A stretch of 64,000 bases of DNA from assembly GCF_030817475.1 (NCBI RefSeq), contig NZ_JAUSZJ010000002.1, positions 5,098,626 through 5,162,625 of the forward strand. Direction: 5' to 3'. This DNA is from Streptomyces sp. V2I9 (GTDB lineage Bacteria; Actinomycetota; Actinomycetes; Streptomycetales; Streptomycetaceae). The notes beneath the pieces are model-generated. The model was given only the letters and a program-made list of their open reading frames with translations. It was not told the origin of the DNA and made no database searches. Shown here in pieces: positions 10,067 through 18,151 of this stretch. The stretch's first letter is position 1. Each line of letters begins with the position of its first letter. Position numbers and translations under genes: made by a program.

Positions 10067-11182
10067 TCACTTCTGGCGCTTGTAGAACGGCAGCGCGACG
10101 ACCTCGTACGGCTCGTGCGTGCCGCGGATGTCCACGCCCACGCCCCCGGTGCCGGGGGCGGCGAAGGCGGCGTCCACATAGGCCATGGCGATCGGCTTGC
10201 CCAGGGTCGGGGACGGGGCGCCGGAGGTGACCTCGCCGATCACCTTGCCGTCGGCGACCACGGAGAAACCGGCGCGCGGGACCCGGCGGCCCTCGGCGAC
10301 CAGGCCGACGAGCTTGCGCGGCGGGGCGGTCTCGGCGCGCTCGGCGGCGGCCTTCAGCGCCTCGCGGCCGACGAAATCGCCCTCCTTCTCGAACTTCACG
10401 ACCCGGCCCAGGCCCGCGTCGAACGGGGTGAGCGCCGTCGTCAGCTCGTGCCCGTACAGCGGCATGCCCGCCTCCAGGCGCAGCGTGTCCCGGCAGGAGA
10501 GGCCGCAGGGGATCAGCCCGTGCGGGGCGCCGGCCTCGGTCAGCGCCCGCCACAGCTGCTCGGCGTGCTCGGGGGCGACGAACAGCTCGAAGCCGTCCTC
10601 GCCGGTGTAGCCGGTACGGGCGATGAGGGCCGGGACCCCGGCGACCGTGCCCGGCAGACCCGCGTAGTACTTCAGCCCGTCCAGGTCGGCGTCGGTGACG
10701 GCCTTCATGATGGCGGGCGACTCGGGGCCCTGCACCGCGAGCAGCGCGTACGCGTCCCGGTCGTCGCGCACCTCGGCGTCGAAGCCCTCGGCGCGGGCGG
10801 TCAGCGCGTCCAGCACGATCTGCGCGTTGCCCGCGTTGGCGACCACCATGTACTCGGCTTCGCCCAGGCGGTAGACGATCAAATCGTCCACGATCCCGCC
10901 GTCCTCCTGGACGATCATCGTGTAGCGGGCCCGGCCGCTGCCGATGGTGGCGATGTTGCCCACCAGCGCGTAGCTCAGGAAGGCGGCGGCCTCCGGCCCG
11001 GAGACGGTGATCTCGCCCATGTGCGACAGGTCGAAGAGACCGGCGCGGGTGCGGACGGCGTTGTGCTCGTCGCGCTCGCTCGCGTACCGCAGCGGCATGT
11101 CCCAGCCCGCGAAGTCGGTCATGGTGGCGCCCAGCGAGCGGTGCAGCGCGTCGAGGGCGGTGAGACGGGGGGCGGTGCTCAT
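10067..11182 (-). CDS. gcvT: Glycine cleavage system T protein (aminomethyltransferase)
   Basis: Tetrahydrofolate-dependent aminomethyltransferase that releases ammonia from the H-protein-bound intermediate and forms methylene-THF. The 371 residues include the N-terminal LHRSLGATMTDFAGWDMPLRY, the folate-site region GLFDLSHMGEI, RTGYTGEDGFE and the C-terminal GCV_T barrel (VGLVAEGRRVPRAG). Two ATGs are possible: the one at 11182 (MSTAPRL) has GGAG at 8 bases, whereas the upstream one at 11188 is too close to it. First gene of the operon, directly behind a tandem glycine riboswitch, so expression should rise with glycine. Confidence 0.97.
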   Translation of the reverse strand: MSTAPRLTALDALHRSLGATMTDFAGWDMPLRYASERDEHNAVRTRAGLFDLSHMGEITVSGPEAAAFLSYALVGNIATIGSGRARYTMIVQEDGGIVDDLIVYRLGEAEYMVVANAGNAQIVLDALTARAEGFDAEVRDDRDAYALLAVQGPESPAIMKAVTDADLDGLKYYAGLPGTVAGVPALIARTGYTGEDGFELFVAPEHAEQLWRALTEAGAPHGLIPCGLSCRDTLRLEAGMPLYGHELTTALTPFDAGLGRVVKFEKEGDFVGREALKAAAERAETAPPRKLVGLVAEGRRVPRAGFSVVADGKVIGEVTSGAPSPTLGKPIAMAYVDAAFAAPGTGGVGVDIRGTHEPYEVVALPFYKRQK

Positions 11183-11221
11183 GGGCATGGCTCCAGGGCA
11201 TGACGACGTCAGGACGGAAAT

Positions 11222-11450
11222 CCTCCCCATCTGTCATCGGAACCTGAGAGGTTCGCCGACAGCCCCTGACGGGGTGTGCCCCGGAGGGCGCCCTTGTTCA
11301 GGGGGCTCGGCTTGCACCTTGGGTGGAGCCGCCTGAGCGGCCCGCTTTTCAGATCTGCCTCATCCGCGCGGTACGGGGCCTGAGAGATTCAAGGGAGGAT
11401 CTTGCTCCTTCGGCGCCCGGCCCACGGTGGGGCCGGAACTCTCCCGCGCG
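11222..11450 (-). ncRNA. Tandem glycine riboswitch upstream of gcvT
   Basis: Reading the minus strand, aptamer 1 opens with GCGGGAGAGTTCCGG, continues with GCGCCGAAGGAGCAAG and closes with GAATCTCTCAGGC near 11380. A linker ending GATCTGAAAAG leads to aptamer 2, with CCACCCAAGGTGCAAGCC in its core, closing with GCGAACCTCTCAGGTTCC and GATGACAGATGGGG. Two aptamers in this order, each ending in the CTCTCAGG signature, are the known cooperative glycine riboswitch of gcv operons. The expression platform must lie in the 40 bases before the gcvT start. It is expected to be an ON switch, so that excess glycine is degraded. Confidence 0.93.
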
Positions 11451-11549
11451 GATTCGAACGGCCGGTATGCAGTTGGCGCGGCCATCATCGCACGCATTCC
11501 GGCGGAGCGGGAGGCCGGTCCTCGACGCCTGCCCGGACGGCGAGGACGG

Positions 11550-11577
11550 TTGTGCCGCCTTGCCAGTTCTTTACACT
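11550..11577 (+). promoter_or_regulatory. Candidate promoter of the P-loop NTPase gene
   Basis: TTGTGC (11550-11555) and TACACT (11572-11577) are separated by 16 bases and fit the relaxed Streptomyces SigA-type consensus (TTGNNN, TANNNT). The predicted start of transcription is about 35 bases before the ATG at 11620. Pattern only. Confidence 0.45.
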
Positions 11578-11619
11578 TCAGGAACAGGTGTGGGCGGCCC
11601 GACGGCAGGGGGATGGGCG

Positions 11620-12312
11620 ATGACGTTACAGCGGTCGGCACCGACAGCGGGGGTCGCGCACGGCGCGCTGCCCGCACAGTCCGGCGCACCCGTACGGGAG
11701 CTTCCGCCGGACGGCGCGCCGGTGGTACGGGATCTGCGCGGGCGCGCGGGCCTGGTCCCCTACACCCTCGATTTCCCGCCTGGCGACATCGTGGTGGTCT
11801 CCGGCCTGCCCGGCAGCGGGAAGTCCACCCTCATCCGCCAGGCCGCGCAGGGCCGCGCCGTCGACTCGCAGAACACCCGCGACAGCTGGGCCGACGCCCT
11901 GCCCGCGGCGCTGCCCTACGCCCTCTACCGCCCCCTGGTCCGCGCCGCGCACTACCTCGGCCTCCGCCGTGCCCTGCGCGCCGGTGAATCGGTCGTCGTG
12001 CACGACTGCGGGACCCAGACCTGGGTACGCCGCTGGCTCGCCCGGCACGCCGCGCGCCGGGGCCGCACCCTCCACCTCGTCCTGCTCGACGTGACGCCCG
12101 ACGTCGCGCGGCAGGGGCAGCGCGAGCGCGGGCGCGGCGTCTCCGGCTACGCCTTCGCCCGCCACCGGCACGCGGTGGCCCGGCTGCTCCGCGACACCGA
12201 GCAGGGGCTGCTGCCCGCCGGCTGCGCCTCCGCCGTGCTGCTGGACCGCCCGGCGGCGGGGGCGCTCGCCCGGATCGCCTTCACGGAGGCCGGGGCTTCC
12301 GCCGCCCGCTGA
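11620..12312 (+). CDS. P-loop NTPase / AAA-type ATP-binding protein with TTA codon
   Basis: A 230-residue protein with a clear Walker A motif, GLPGSGKST at about residues 60-68, resembling small kinases of the zeta-toxin/AAA_33 type (cytosolic, substrate unknown). VVVHDCGTQTWVRRWLARHAARRG and LVLLDVTPDVA follow in the order expected for a helper Walker B and lid region. The third codon is TTA (11626-11628), so translation should depend on the bldA tRNA. The ATG at 11620 is preceded by GGGGG; the open frame extends upstream but covers the riboswitch region. It is divergent from gcvT and just upstream of two SseB-like genes. Function in the pathway is unknown. Confidence 0.85.
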   Translation: MTLQRSAPTAGVAHGALPAQSGAPVRELPPDGAPVVRDLRGRAGLVPYTLDFPPGDIVVVSGLPGSGKSTLIRQAAQGRAVDSQNTRDSWADALPAALPYALYRPLVRAAHYLGLRRALRAGESVVVHDCGTQTWVRRWLARHAARRGRTLHLVLLDVTPDVARQGQRERGRGVSGYAFARHRHAVARLLRDTEQGLLPAGCASAVLLDRPAAGALARIAFTEAGASAAR

Positions 12313-12382
12313 GGTTAAGGTGCTGGCCGGAGCAGGGCCACCGTGCGCGGCGGCCCCGGCGGTGGAGAGAGGCGCAGAGGCA

Positions 12383-13153
12383 GTGGACATTCCGGCACCC
12401 GCACCGGCACACCCCCAGCAGGGGTGGCCCGCCAACGAGCTCGAAGAGGTGCTCAGCGCCTCGCTCGGCGTCCCGGACGCGGGCGGCCGCCTCGTCGAGG
12501 TGCTCGGCCGCAGTTCCGTCTGGGTACCGCTGCCGAACGGCGGCAGCCCCGCCGGCGCCGACCTCGACCTGCCGATGATGGAGATCGACGGCGCGGCGTT
12601 CGTCCCCGTCTTCAGCTCCGAGGCGCAGTTCCTCAGCTGCGTCGGAAGCCATATGTCCTTCGCCGTCGCGCCCGCCCGCGACTTCGCCCGCGGCCTGCCC
12701 CCGCAGGTCGGCATCGCCGTCAACCCCGGCGGCGCCGTCGGCATACCGCTTCCGCCGCCCGCCGTCGCCGAACTGTGCCGGACCGGCCGTACCGCGCTGG
12801 ACGGGCCGGCCTCCGGCGGCCGCGTGCGGCTGTTCGAGCCGGACTGGCAGCAGGACCCGGTCGACTTCCTCTCCGCCGTGTCCGAGGAGTTCGAGGCCAC
12901 CGGGGTGGTCAGCACCGCCCGCCGGACGCTGGCCAGCATCGAGGGCGGCGACCCGGTCCTCTTCGTCGGCGTCGAGTTCGCCGGCTGGGACGGGGCGGGC
13001 CAGAGCGTCCCCATGGACGCCATCGGCCGGGCGCTCGGCCGGGTCCAGGTCCCCTGGCCGGTCAACCTGGTCCTGCTCGACGTGGCCCAGGACCTGGTGG
13101 GTGACTGGATGCGGGAGAAAGTACGCCCGTTCTACCGGCGCGCGGGCCACTGA
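12383..13153 (+). CDS. SseB-family protein (enhanced serine sensitivity), copy 1
   Basis: A 256-residue cytosolic protein with the SseB N-terminal domain (LEEVLSASLGVPDAGGRLVEVL... VPLP, and FVPVFSSEAQFLSC) and SseB C-terminal domain ending in REKVRPFYRR. In E. coli, SseB overproduction makes cells serine-sensitive; the biochemical role is unknown. The GTG at 12383 (VDIPAPAPAHPQ) is preferred because upstream residues look like leader sequence and AGAGG precedes it. TAAGGT at 12316-12321 may be its -10 box. A second SseB-like gene follows, and the glycine/serine operon is nearby, which fits a link to serine metabolism by context. Confidence 0.82.
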   Translation: MDIPAPAPAHPQQGWPANELEEVLSASLGVPDAGGRLVEVLGRSSVWVPLPNGGSPAGADLDLPMMEIDGAAFVPVFSSEAQFLSCVGSHMSFAVAPARDFARGLPPQVGIAVNPGGAVGIPLPPPAVAELCRTGRTALDGPASGGRVRLFEPDWQQDPVDFLSAVSEEFEATGVVSTARRTLASIEGGDPVLFVGVEFAGWDGAGQSVPMDAIGRALGRVQVPWPVNLVLLDVAQDLVGDWMREKVRPFYRRAGH

Positions 13154-13271
13154 ACCACCGGCGCGCGGGCGGCTGAACCGCGGACCCGCGCCACGGCACC
13201 GGCCGGCGGGCCGCCTCGGTCGGCCTGACCTCGCCGGACCGCGACGTCAAGCCGGTGCCCCCGTCGGCGCA

Positions 13272-13277
13272 TAAGCT
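13272..13277 (+). promoter_or_regulatory. -10 box for leaderless transcription of second SseB gene
   Basis: TAAGCT ends six bases before the ATG at 13284, which places the first transcribed base on the start codon. No Shine-Dalgarno sequence is present. Confidence 0.45.
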
Positions 13278-13283
13278 GGTTGG

Positions 13284-14135
13284 ATGGCGAAGCCGCTCCC
13301 GTGGGCCCGGAGCGGCGTGAAACCGATGGAACGACGAGGGGCGGAACCCAGAGTGAGCGCGTCGGGCACTGCGGCGGCAGGGCAGGTCGAGCACATGCTG
13401 CGCCAGGTGACCCCCGGCCGGTACGACAGTTACGAGGCGCTGCTCGCCGCCCTCGCCGACGGCCGGGTCTGGATGCTGCTCTGGCACGGCACGGCGGGGT
13501 CGCCGGACGCCCAGTACGGCAACATGGAGGTCGAGGGCCTGGGGTACGCCCCCTGTGTCACCTCCGCCCAGGAGCTCTCCGCCAGTGGCTGGAGCCGGGC
13601 CCACGAGCTGGTCACCGGACGCGACATCGCCCGCGCCCTGTTCCCCGACCGCTGGGGCATCTGGCTGAACCCCCACGCCCCCGGCGGCGGCGTCGGCATC
13701 CCCTGGCTCGATCTGCGGCGGATCGCCACCGGCCTGGACCGGCTGCCCGCCGGGCCGCTCCGGATCTCCGACCCCGCGATCGAACTCCCGCAGTTCTACG
13801 CCCTGCTCACCCAGAACGCCCACCGCACCCCCGCCATCCGCTCCCTGCGCCGGGCCTGGGTGCACCCCGCGGTCGGCGTCCCGTACCTCGCGATCGGCCT
13901 CGACCTCTACGACACCGGCCGCGCCTCCGTGGAAGCGGTGCGCGCGATGATGAGCCAGTCGGTCGCGGCGGTCCCCGAGGGGCTGCCGGTCTCCACCGTC
14001 GCGCTGTCCGACGAGTACGACCCGGTCGGCATGTGGCTGCGCGCCAACGCCCGCCCGTTCTACGACCGTGAGGCCCACGGCCCGGCCGTCGCGCCCCCCG
14101 CCCCCGGCTACGGCTACCCGCCGCAGGCCCGCTGA
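13284..14135 (+). CDS. SseB-family protein, copy 2
   Basis: A 283-residue paralog of the preceding gene, with SseB N-terminal features (EALLAALADGRVWMLLWHG, GRDIARALFPDRWGIWLNPHAPGGGVGIPW) and the same C-terminal signature RANARPFYDRE followed by a Pro/Gly-rich tail. The start is uncertain: ATG 13284 would be leaderless, ATG 13326 has GGAG at long spacing, and GTG 13353 begins a segment likely to be conserved (SASGTAAAGQVEHML). I report the longest because its -10 box is well placed. Tandem duplication with the upstream gene is evident from domain layout, although the sequences have diverged widely. Confidence 0.8.
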   Translation: MAKPLPWARSGVKPMERRGAEPRVSASGTAAAGQVEHMLRQVTPGRYDSYEALLAALADGRVWMLLWHGTAGSPDAQYGNMEVEGLGYAPCVTSAQELSASGWSRAHELVTGRDIARALFPDRWGIWLNPHAPGGGVGIPWLDLRRIATGLDRLPAGPLRISDPAIELPQFYALLTQNAHRTPAIRSLRRAWVHPAVGVPYLAIGLDLYDTGRASVEAVRAMMSQSVAAVPEGLPVSTVALSDEYDPVGMWLRANARPFYDREAHGPAVAPPAPGYGYPPQAR

Positions 14136-14420
14136 GCCCGGAGGCCCCGCGCCGCCGGACCCCGCGCGGCGGGGCGCTGCGCCGCGTCGGCCGCCCTCGC
14201 TGAGCTGCGACGGGCGACAGATCCGGCCATCGGGCGACGAACGCCCGCTGATGTCCGGCTTGTTAACTTCCCTCGGGAGGATGTCCCGGAACTGGACGGT
14301 TTGTTAACTGTCCGGGTCTCGACTAGGTATCACCGCTATCCGGACTGTTCTCTTGCGATGTACCCCGTCTGTAGTGTGCGGCCATCAAACCTCACCACAT
14401 GGCGAACCAGGGGTGGACCC
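14136..14420 (+). other. Promoter region of the oligopeptide ABC operon
   Basis: No gene in 285 bases. The left half is GC-rich and GC-palindromic (readthrough stop for the SseB gene), while 14255-14400 is noticeably more AT-rich and holds the GTTAAC repeats plus a possible -10 box TAGTGT at about 14372-14377 upstream of the lipoprotein start. Confidence 0.5.
14260..14310 (+). promoter_or_regulatory. Paired TTGTTAACT sites, likely operator of the ABC operon
   Basis: TTGTTAACTT (14260-14269) and TTGTTAACTG (14301-14310) are direct copies, each centred on the palindrome GTTAAC, with centres exactly 41 bases apart, about four helical turns. AT-rich hexamers like this are rare in such GC-rich DNA. 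The second copy also lies within GGAC...GTCC flanks. This arrangement suggests cooperative binding of a dimeric regulator; the regulator is not identified. Confidence 0.5.
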
Positions 14421-16091
14421 ATGCGCATATTCAAGTCCCGGGCCGTCCGGGCGATCACGACAGCGGTCGCTGTCGGTCTGGTCGCCACGGGCTGTTCCAG
14501 CGAGCGGGACGAGGGCGGCTCCAAGGGGGGCGACAAGGACACCTTCGTCTTCGCCGGAGCCGGTGACCCCGGTTCCCTCGACCCGGCCCTCGCCAGCGAC
14601 GGCGAGACGTTCCGCGTCACCCGTCAGGCCTTCGAGGCGCTCCTGGAGCACGAGCCCGGCGGCAGCAAGCTCGTCGGCGGTCTCGCCGAGAAGTGGTCGA
14701 GCGACGAGGCCGGCAAGGTCTGGACGTTCAACCTGCGCCAGAACGTCAAGTTCCACGACGGCGAGGCGTTCAACGCCGCCGCGGTCTGCGCGAACTACGA
14801 CCACTGGTTCAACTGGAAGGGCACGTACCAGTCCAGCGCGGTCTCCTACTACTGGCAGTCCATCATGGGCGGGTTCGCGAAGAACGAGGACGCCGAGGCG
14901 CCCAAGGCGAACTACAAGTCCTGCACCGCCAAGGACGAGAACACCGCCGTCATCGAGGTGAACGAGCCGTCGGCGAACCTGCCGGGCGGATTCTCCCTCC
15001 AGGCGCTGGCGATCCACTCGCCGAAGGCCATCAAGGAGTACGAGAAGCAGGACGCGAGCGCCAAGGGCGACGCGATCACGTACCCCAAGTACAGCCAGGA
15101 GGCCGGCACGGTCGCCGGTACCGGCCCGTACAAGATCACGAAGTGGAACAAGGGGAACAAGGAAGTCTCCCTCACCCGCTTCGACGACTACTGGGGCGCC
15201 AAGGCCAAGGTGAAGAACCTGGTCTTCCGCACCATCTCCACCGAGGAGACCCGCCGCCAGGCGCTCCAGGCGGGTGACATCGACGGCTACGACCTGGTCG
15301 CGCCGGCCGATGTGACGACGCTGGAGAAGCAGGGTTACGAGGTTCCGACCCGTGACGTCTTCAACATCTTCTACATCGGCATGAGCCAGTCGTCGAACCC
15401 GGCGCTGAAGAAGCCCGAGGTCCGTCAGGCGATCACGCACGCCATCGACCGCGAGAACCTCGTCAACACCCAGCTGCCCGAGGGCGGCAAGGTCGCGACC
15501 CAGTTCATGCCCGACACGGTCGCCGGCTTCTCGGACAAGGTGAAGACGTACCCGTTCGACACCGCCAAGGCGAAGAGCCTCCTCAAGCAGGCCGGCGAGG
15601 AGAAGCTGAGCATCGACTTCTGCTACCCGACCGAGGTCACCCGCCCGTACATGCCCGCTCCGCAGGACATGTTCGAGCTGATGAAGGCCGACCTGGAGAA
15701 GGCCGGCATCACCGTCAAGCCGAAGGCCATGAAGTGGGCCCCGGACTACCTGGACGCCACCGAGGCGGGCTCCTGCGCCCTGCACATGCTCGGCTGGACC
15801 GGTGACTTCAACGACGGCTACAACTTCATCGGCACCTGGTTCGCCGGACCGGACAAGCAGTGGGGCTTCAAGGACCAGAAGGTCTTCGACGCCGTGAACG
15901 CCGCTTCCGAGGTCACCGACCCGGCCGCCCGCACCGAGGCCTACAAGAAGGCCAACGAGGCGATCATGGAGTACGTCCCGGGCGTGCCGATCTCGTCGTC
16001 GCCCCCGGCCATCGCGTTCGCCAAGAACGTCAACCCGCCGAAGGTCTCCCCGCTGACGCAGGAGAACTTCGCCGAGGTCTCCTTCAAGTAA
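14421..16091 (+). CDS. Oligopeptide ABC transporter substrate-binding lipoprotein
   Basis: A 556-residue extracytoplasmic binding protein of family 5 (SBP_bac_5, DppA/OppA-like), anchored as a lipoprotein. The signal peptide has a basic start (MRIFKSRAVR), a hydrophobic stretch and a lipobox ending VATGC, so Cys25 would be lipidated. Family features include GDPGSLDPALASDGETFRVTRQAFEALL, WTFNLRQNVKFHDGE, VAGTGPYKITKW and VRQAITHAIDRENLV. The ATG at 14421 follows a weak GGGG. First gene of a five-gene importer; a hairpin just downstream should raise its level above the permeases. The peptide preference cannot be read from the sequence. Confidence 0.93.
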   Translation: MRIFKSRAVRAITTAVAVGLVATGCSSERDEGGSKGGDKDTFVFAGAGDPGSLDPALASDGETFRVTRQAFEALLEHEPGGSKLVGGLAEKWSSDEAGKVWTFNLRQNVKFHDGEAFNAAAVCANYDHWFNWKGTYQSSAVSYYWQSIMGGFAKNEDAEAPKANYKSCTAKDENTAVIEVNEPSANLPGGFSLQALAIHSPKAIKEYEKQDASAKGDAITYPKYSQEAGTVAGTGPYKITKWNKGNKEVSLTRFDDYWGAKAKVKNLVFRTISTEETRRQALQAGDIDGYDLVAPADVTTLEKQGYEVPTRDVFNIFYIGMSQSSNPALKKPEVRQAITHAIDRENLVNTQLPEGGKVATQFMPDTVAGFSDKVKTYPFDTAKAKSLLKQAGEEKLSIDFCYPTEVTRPYMPAPQDMFELMKADLEKAGITVKPKAMKWAPDYLDATEAGSCALHMLGWTGDFNDGYNFIGTWFAGPDKQWGFKDQKVFDAVNAASEVTDPAARTEAYKKANEAIMEYVPGVPISSSPPAIAFAKNVNPPKVSPLTQENFAEVSFK

Positions 16092-16102
16092 TCGCACACC
16101 AG

Positions 16103-16147
16103 CGGGTCCGCCCGGCCACAGCAACCAGGTGGCCGGGCGGACCCGCA
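16103..16147 (+). terminator. 18-bp perfect hairpin between binding protein and permeases
   Basis: GCGGGTCCGCCCGGCCAC (16103-16120) and its exact reverse complement (16130-16147) flank a 9-base loop, 12 bases after the stop codon and 30 before the next start. There is no T run. It lies inside an operon, so it probably acts as a partial terminator or 3' stabiliser giving more binding protein than permease, as in other ABC importers. Confidence 0.8.
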
Positions 16148-16176
16148 TCGACGCACGTGAGAAAGGGGCATGCGGG

Positions 16177-17181
16177 GTGCTGCGACTCGTCGTCAGAAGA
16201 CTTCTCCAGCTCATTCCCACCCTGCTCGGCCTGTCGGTCCTGCTGTTCCTCTGGCTGAACCGACTGCCCGGCGGACCCGCCACAGCGATCCTGGGCGAGC
16301 GGGCCACCGAAGCCGAAGTGGCGAGAATCAACCGTGCACTCGGGCTCGACGAGCCGGTGCACGTCCAGTACTGGCGCTTCCTCAAGCGCATCTTCGAGCT
16401 CGATCTCGGAACCTCCACCCAGACCGGGCAGCCGGTGTGGGACGAATTCACCCGCGCCTTCCCCGCCACCGTGGAGCTGAGCCTCGCGGCGATCCTGATC
16501 GCCGTCGTCGTGGGCATCCCGATGGGCTACCTCGCGGCCAAGCACCGCGGCGGCTGGCTGGACGTCGCCTCGGTCTCCGGATCGCTGCTCGGCATCTGCA
16601 TCCCGGTCTTCTTCCTGGCCGTGCTGCTGCGCGGGATCTTCTCCGTCCAGCTGCAGTGGTTCCCGAGCCAGGGACGGCTCGACTCCGACATCAACGCCAC
16701 CGACGTCACCGGATTCGCCGTCCTGGACGGCCTGTTGACCGGCGAGTTCGACGCGAGCTGGAACGCGATCATGCACCTGATCCTGCCCGCCGTCGCGCTG
16801 GCCTCGATCCCGCTCGCCGTCATCGTCCGGATGACCCGCGCCAGCGTCCTGGAGGTGCTCGGCGAGGACTACATCCGTACCGCCGAGTCCAAGGGCCTCG
16901 ACAAGAGGACCGTGCGCGGACGCCACGTACTGCGCAACGCCCTGCTGCCCGTGATCACCGCGGTCGGCCTGCTGACCGGCAGCCTGCTCTCCGGTGCGGT
17001 GCTCACCGAGTCCGTCTTCGACTTCGGCGGCATCGGCTCCTTCATCCGTACCGCGATCGACGGCCGGGACTACCCGGTCCTCGTCGGGTTCATCCTCTTC
17101 ATCGCGATGGTGTACGTGCTGATCAACCTGCTGGTCGACCTCGCGTACAGCATCATCGACCCCAGAGTGCGGGTGCACTGA
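16177..17181 (+). CDS. Oligopeptide ABC transporter permease, DppB/OppB type
   Basis: A 334-residue inner-membrane subunit with the expected six segments: an N-terminal helix (LLQLIPTLLGLSVLLFLWLN), the extracytoplasmic part around DLGTSTQTGQPVWDEF, and the BPD_transp_1 domain carrying the cytoplasmic EAA loop (RTAESKGLDKRTVRGRHVLRNALLP) that contacts the ATPases. The GTG at 16177 follows AAAGGGG; the ATG eight bases earlier is out of frame. Only one base separates its stop from the next start, so the permeases are translationally coupled. Confidence 0.94.
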   Translation: MLRLVVRRLLQLIPTLLGLSVLLFLWLNRLPGGPATAILGERATEAEVARINRALGLDEPVHVQYWRFLKRIFELDLGTSTQTGQPVWDEFTRAFPATVELSLAAILIAVVVGIPMGYLAAKHRGGWLDVASVSGSLLGICIPVFFLAVLLRGIFSVQLQWFPSQGRLDSDINATDVTGFAVLDGLLTGEFDASWNAIMHLILPAVALASIPLAVIVRMTRASVLEVLGEDYIRTAESKGLDKRTVRGRHVLRNALLPVITAVGLLTGSLLSGAVLTESVFDFGGIGSFIRTAIDGRDYPVLVGFILFIAMVYVLINLLVDLAYSIIDPRVRVH

Positions 17182-17182
17182 C

Positions 17183-18145
17183 GTGACGATCCTGACCAAC
17201 AAAGCAGACAAGATCGACCGTCTCGCCGAGCTGACGCAGAGCTCCGAGGCCGTCACCGGCAACAGCCTGTGGCGCGAGGCGTTCCGCCGGATGCGCTCCA
17301 GCAAGATGGCGATCATCGGCGCGGTCATCATCGGCGCGTTCGTCCTCGTCGCCATCGTCGGGCCCATGCTCGCCCCGCACGGCCCCACCGCCCAGAACTG
17401 GCGCAGCGAGGTCTTTCCCAACCAGGGCAAGTTCGTCGGCATGCGCGGCGAGAACTGGTTCGGCCTGGACCACCTGGGCCGCGACATGTTCTCCCGCTGG
17501 CTCGTCGGGGCCCGGCAGACGCTGCTCGTCGGCGTCGTCTCCATGCTCATCGGCCTGATCGTCGGCGCCCTGGTCGGCGTGCTCTCCGGAGCCGCCGCCA
17601 CCCTCGGCGGCAAGGCCGGACAGCGCGTCGACACCGTGATCATGCGCTGCACCGACATCATGCTGTCGCTGCCCTCGCTGCTGCTCGCCGTCTCCATCGC
17701 CGCCGTGCTCGGCCAGTCGCTGACCACCGTGATGATCGCCGTGGGTGTCGTCCAGATCCCCATCTTCGCCCGCCTGCTGCGCGGTTCGATGCTGGTGCAG
17801 GGCGGCGCCGATTACGTGCTCGCCGCGAAGGCGGTCGGCATCCGGCGCAAGCGGATCGTGCTCACGCAGATCCTGCCGAACTCGCTGAGCCCCGTGATCG
17901 TCCAGGCCACGCTGAGCCTGGCGACCGCGATCATCGAGGCCGCGGCCCTGTCGTACCTGGGCCTCGGCAACCCCGACCCGGCCGTTCCCGAGTGGGGCGT
18001 GATGCTCTCCCAGGCGCAGCGCTTCTTCGACAACGAGCCGATGATGGCCGCCTATCCGGCCATCGGGATCATCATCACCGCCCTCGGCTTCACCCTGCTC
18101 GGCGAGGCCATGCGCGAAGCCCTCGACCCGAAGTTGCGAGGCTGA
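17183..18145 (+). CDS. Oligopeptide ABC transporter permease, DppC/OppC type
   Basis: A 320-residue permease with the OppC-type N-terminal helix (MAIIGAVIIGAFVLVAIVGPMLAPHG), the periplasmic motif WFGLDHLGRDMFSRWLVGAR and the EAA loop (YVLAAKAVGIRRKRIVLTQILPN). Partner of the DppB-type subunit in the transmembrane pore. GTG start, one base after the preceding stop codon; six bases to the next gene. Nothing unusual. Confidence 0.94.
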   Translation: MTILTNKADKIDRLAELTQSSEAVTGNSLWREAFRRMRSSKMAIIGAVIIGAFVLVAIVGPMLAPHGPTAQNWRSEVFPNQGKFVGMRGENWFGLDHLGRDMFSRWLVGARQTLLVGVVSMLIGLIVGALVGVLSGAAATLGGKAGQRVDTVIMRCTDIMLSLPSLLLAVSIAAVLGQSLTTVMIAVGVVQIPIFARLLRGSMLVQGGADYVLAAKAVGIRRKRIVLTQILPNSLSPVIVQATLSLATAIIEAAALSYLGLGNPDPAVPEWGVMLSQAQRFFDNEPMMAAYPAIGIIITALGFTLLGEAMREALDPKLRG

Positions 18146-18151
18146 AGTCCC

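Noticed and set aside
11430..11470. tRNA-like TTCGAATCC on the minus strand near the glycine riboswitch
   Set aside because: Flanking bases do not pair as a T arm and there is no acceptor or anticodon arm; it belongs to the riboswitch leader.
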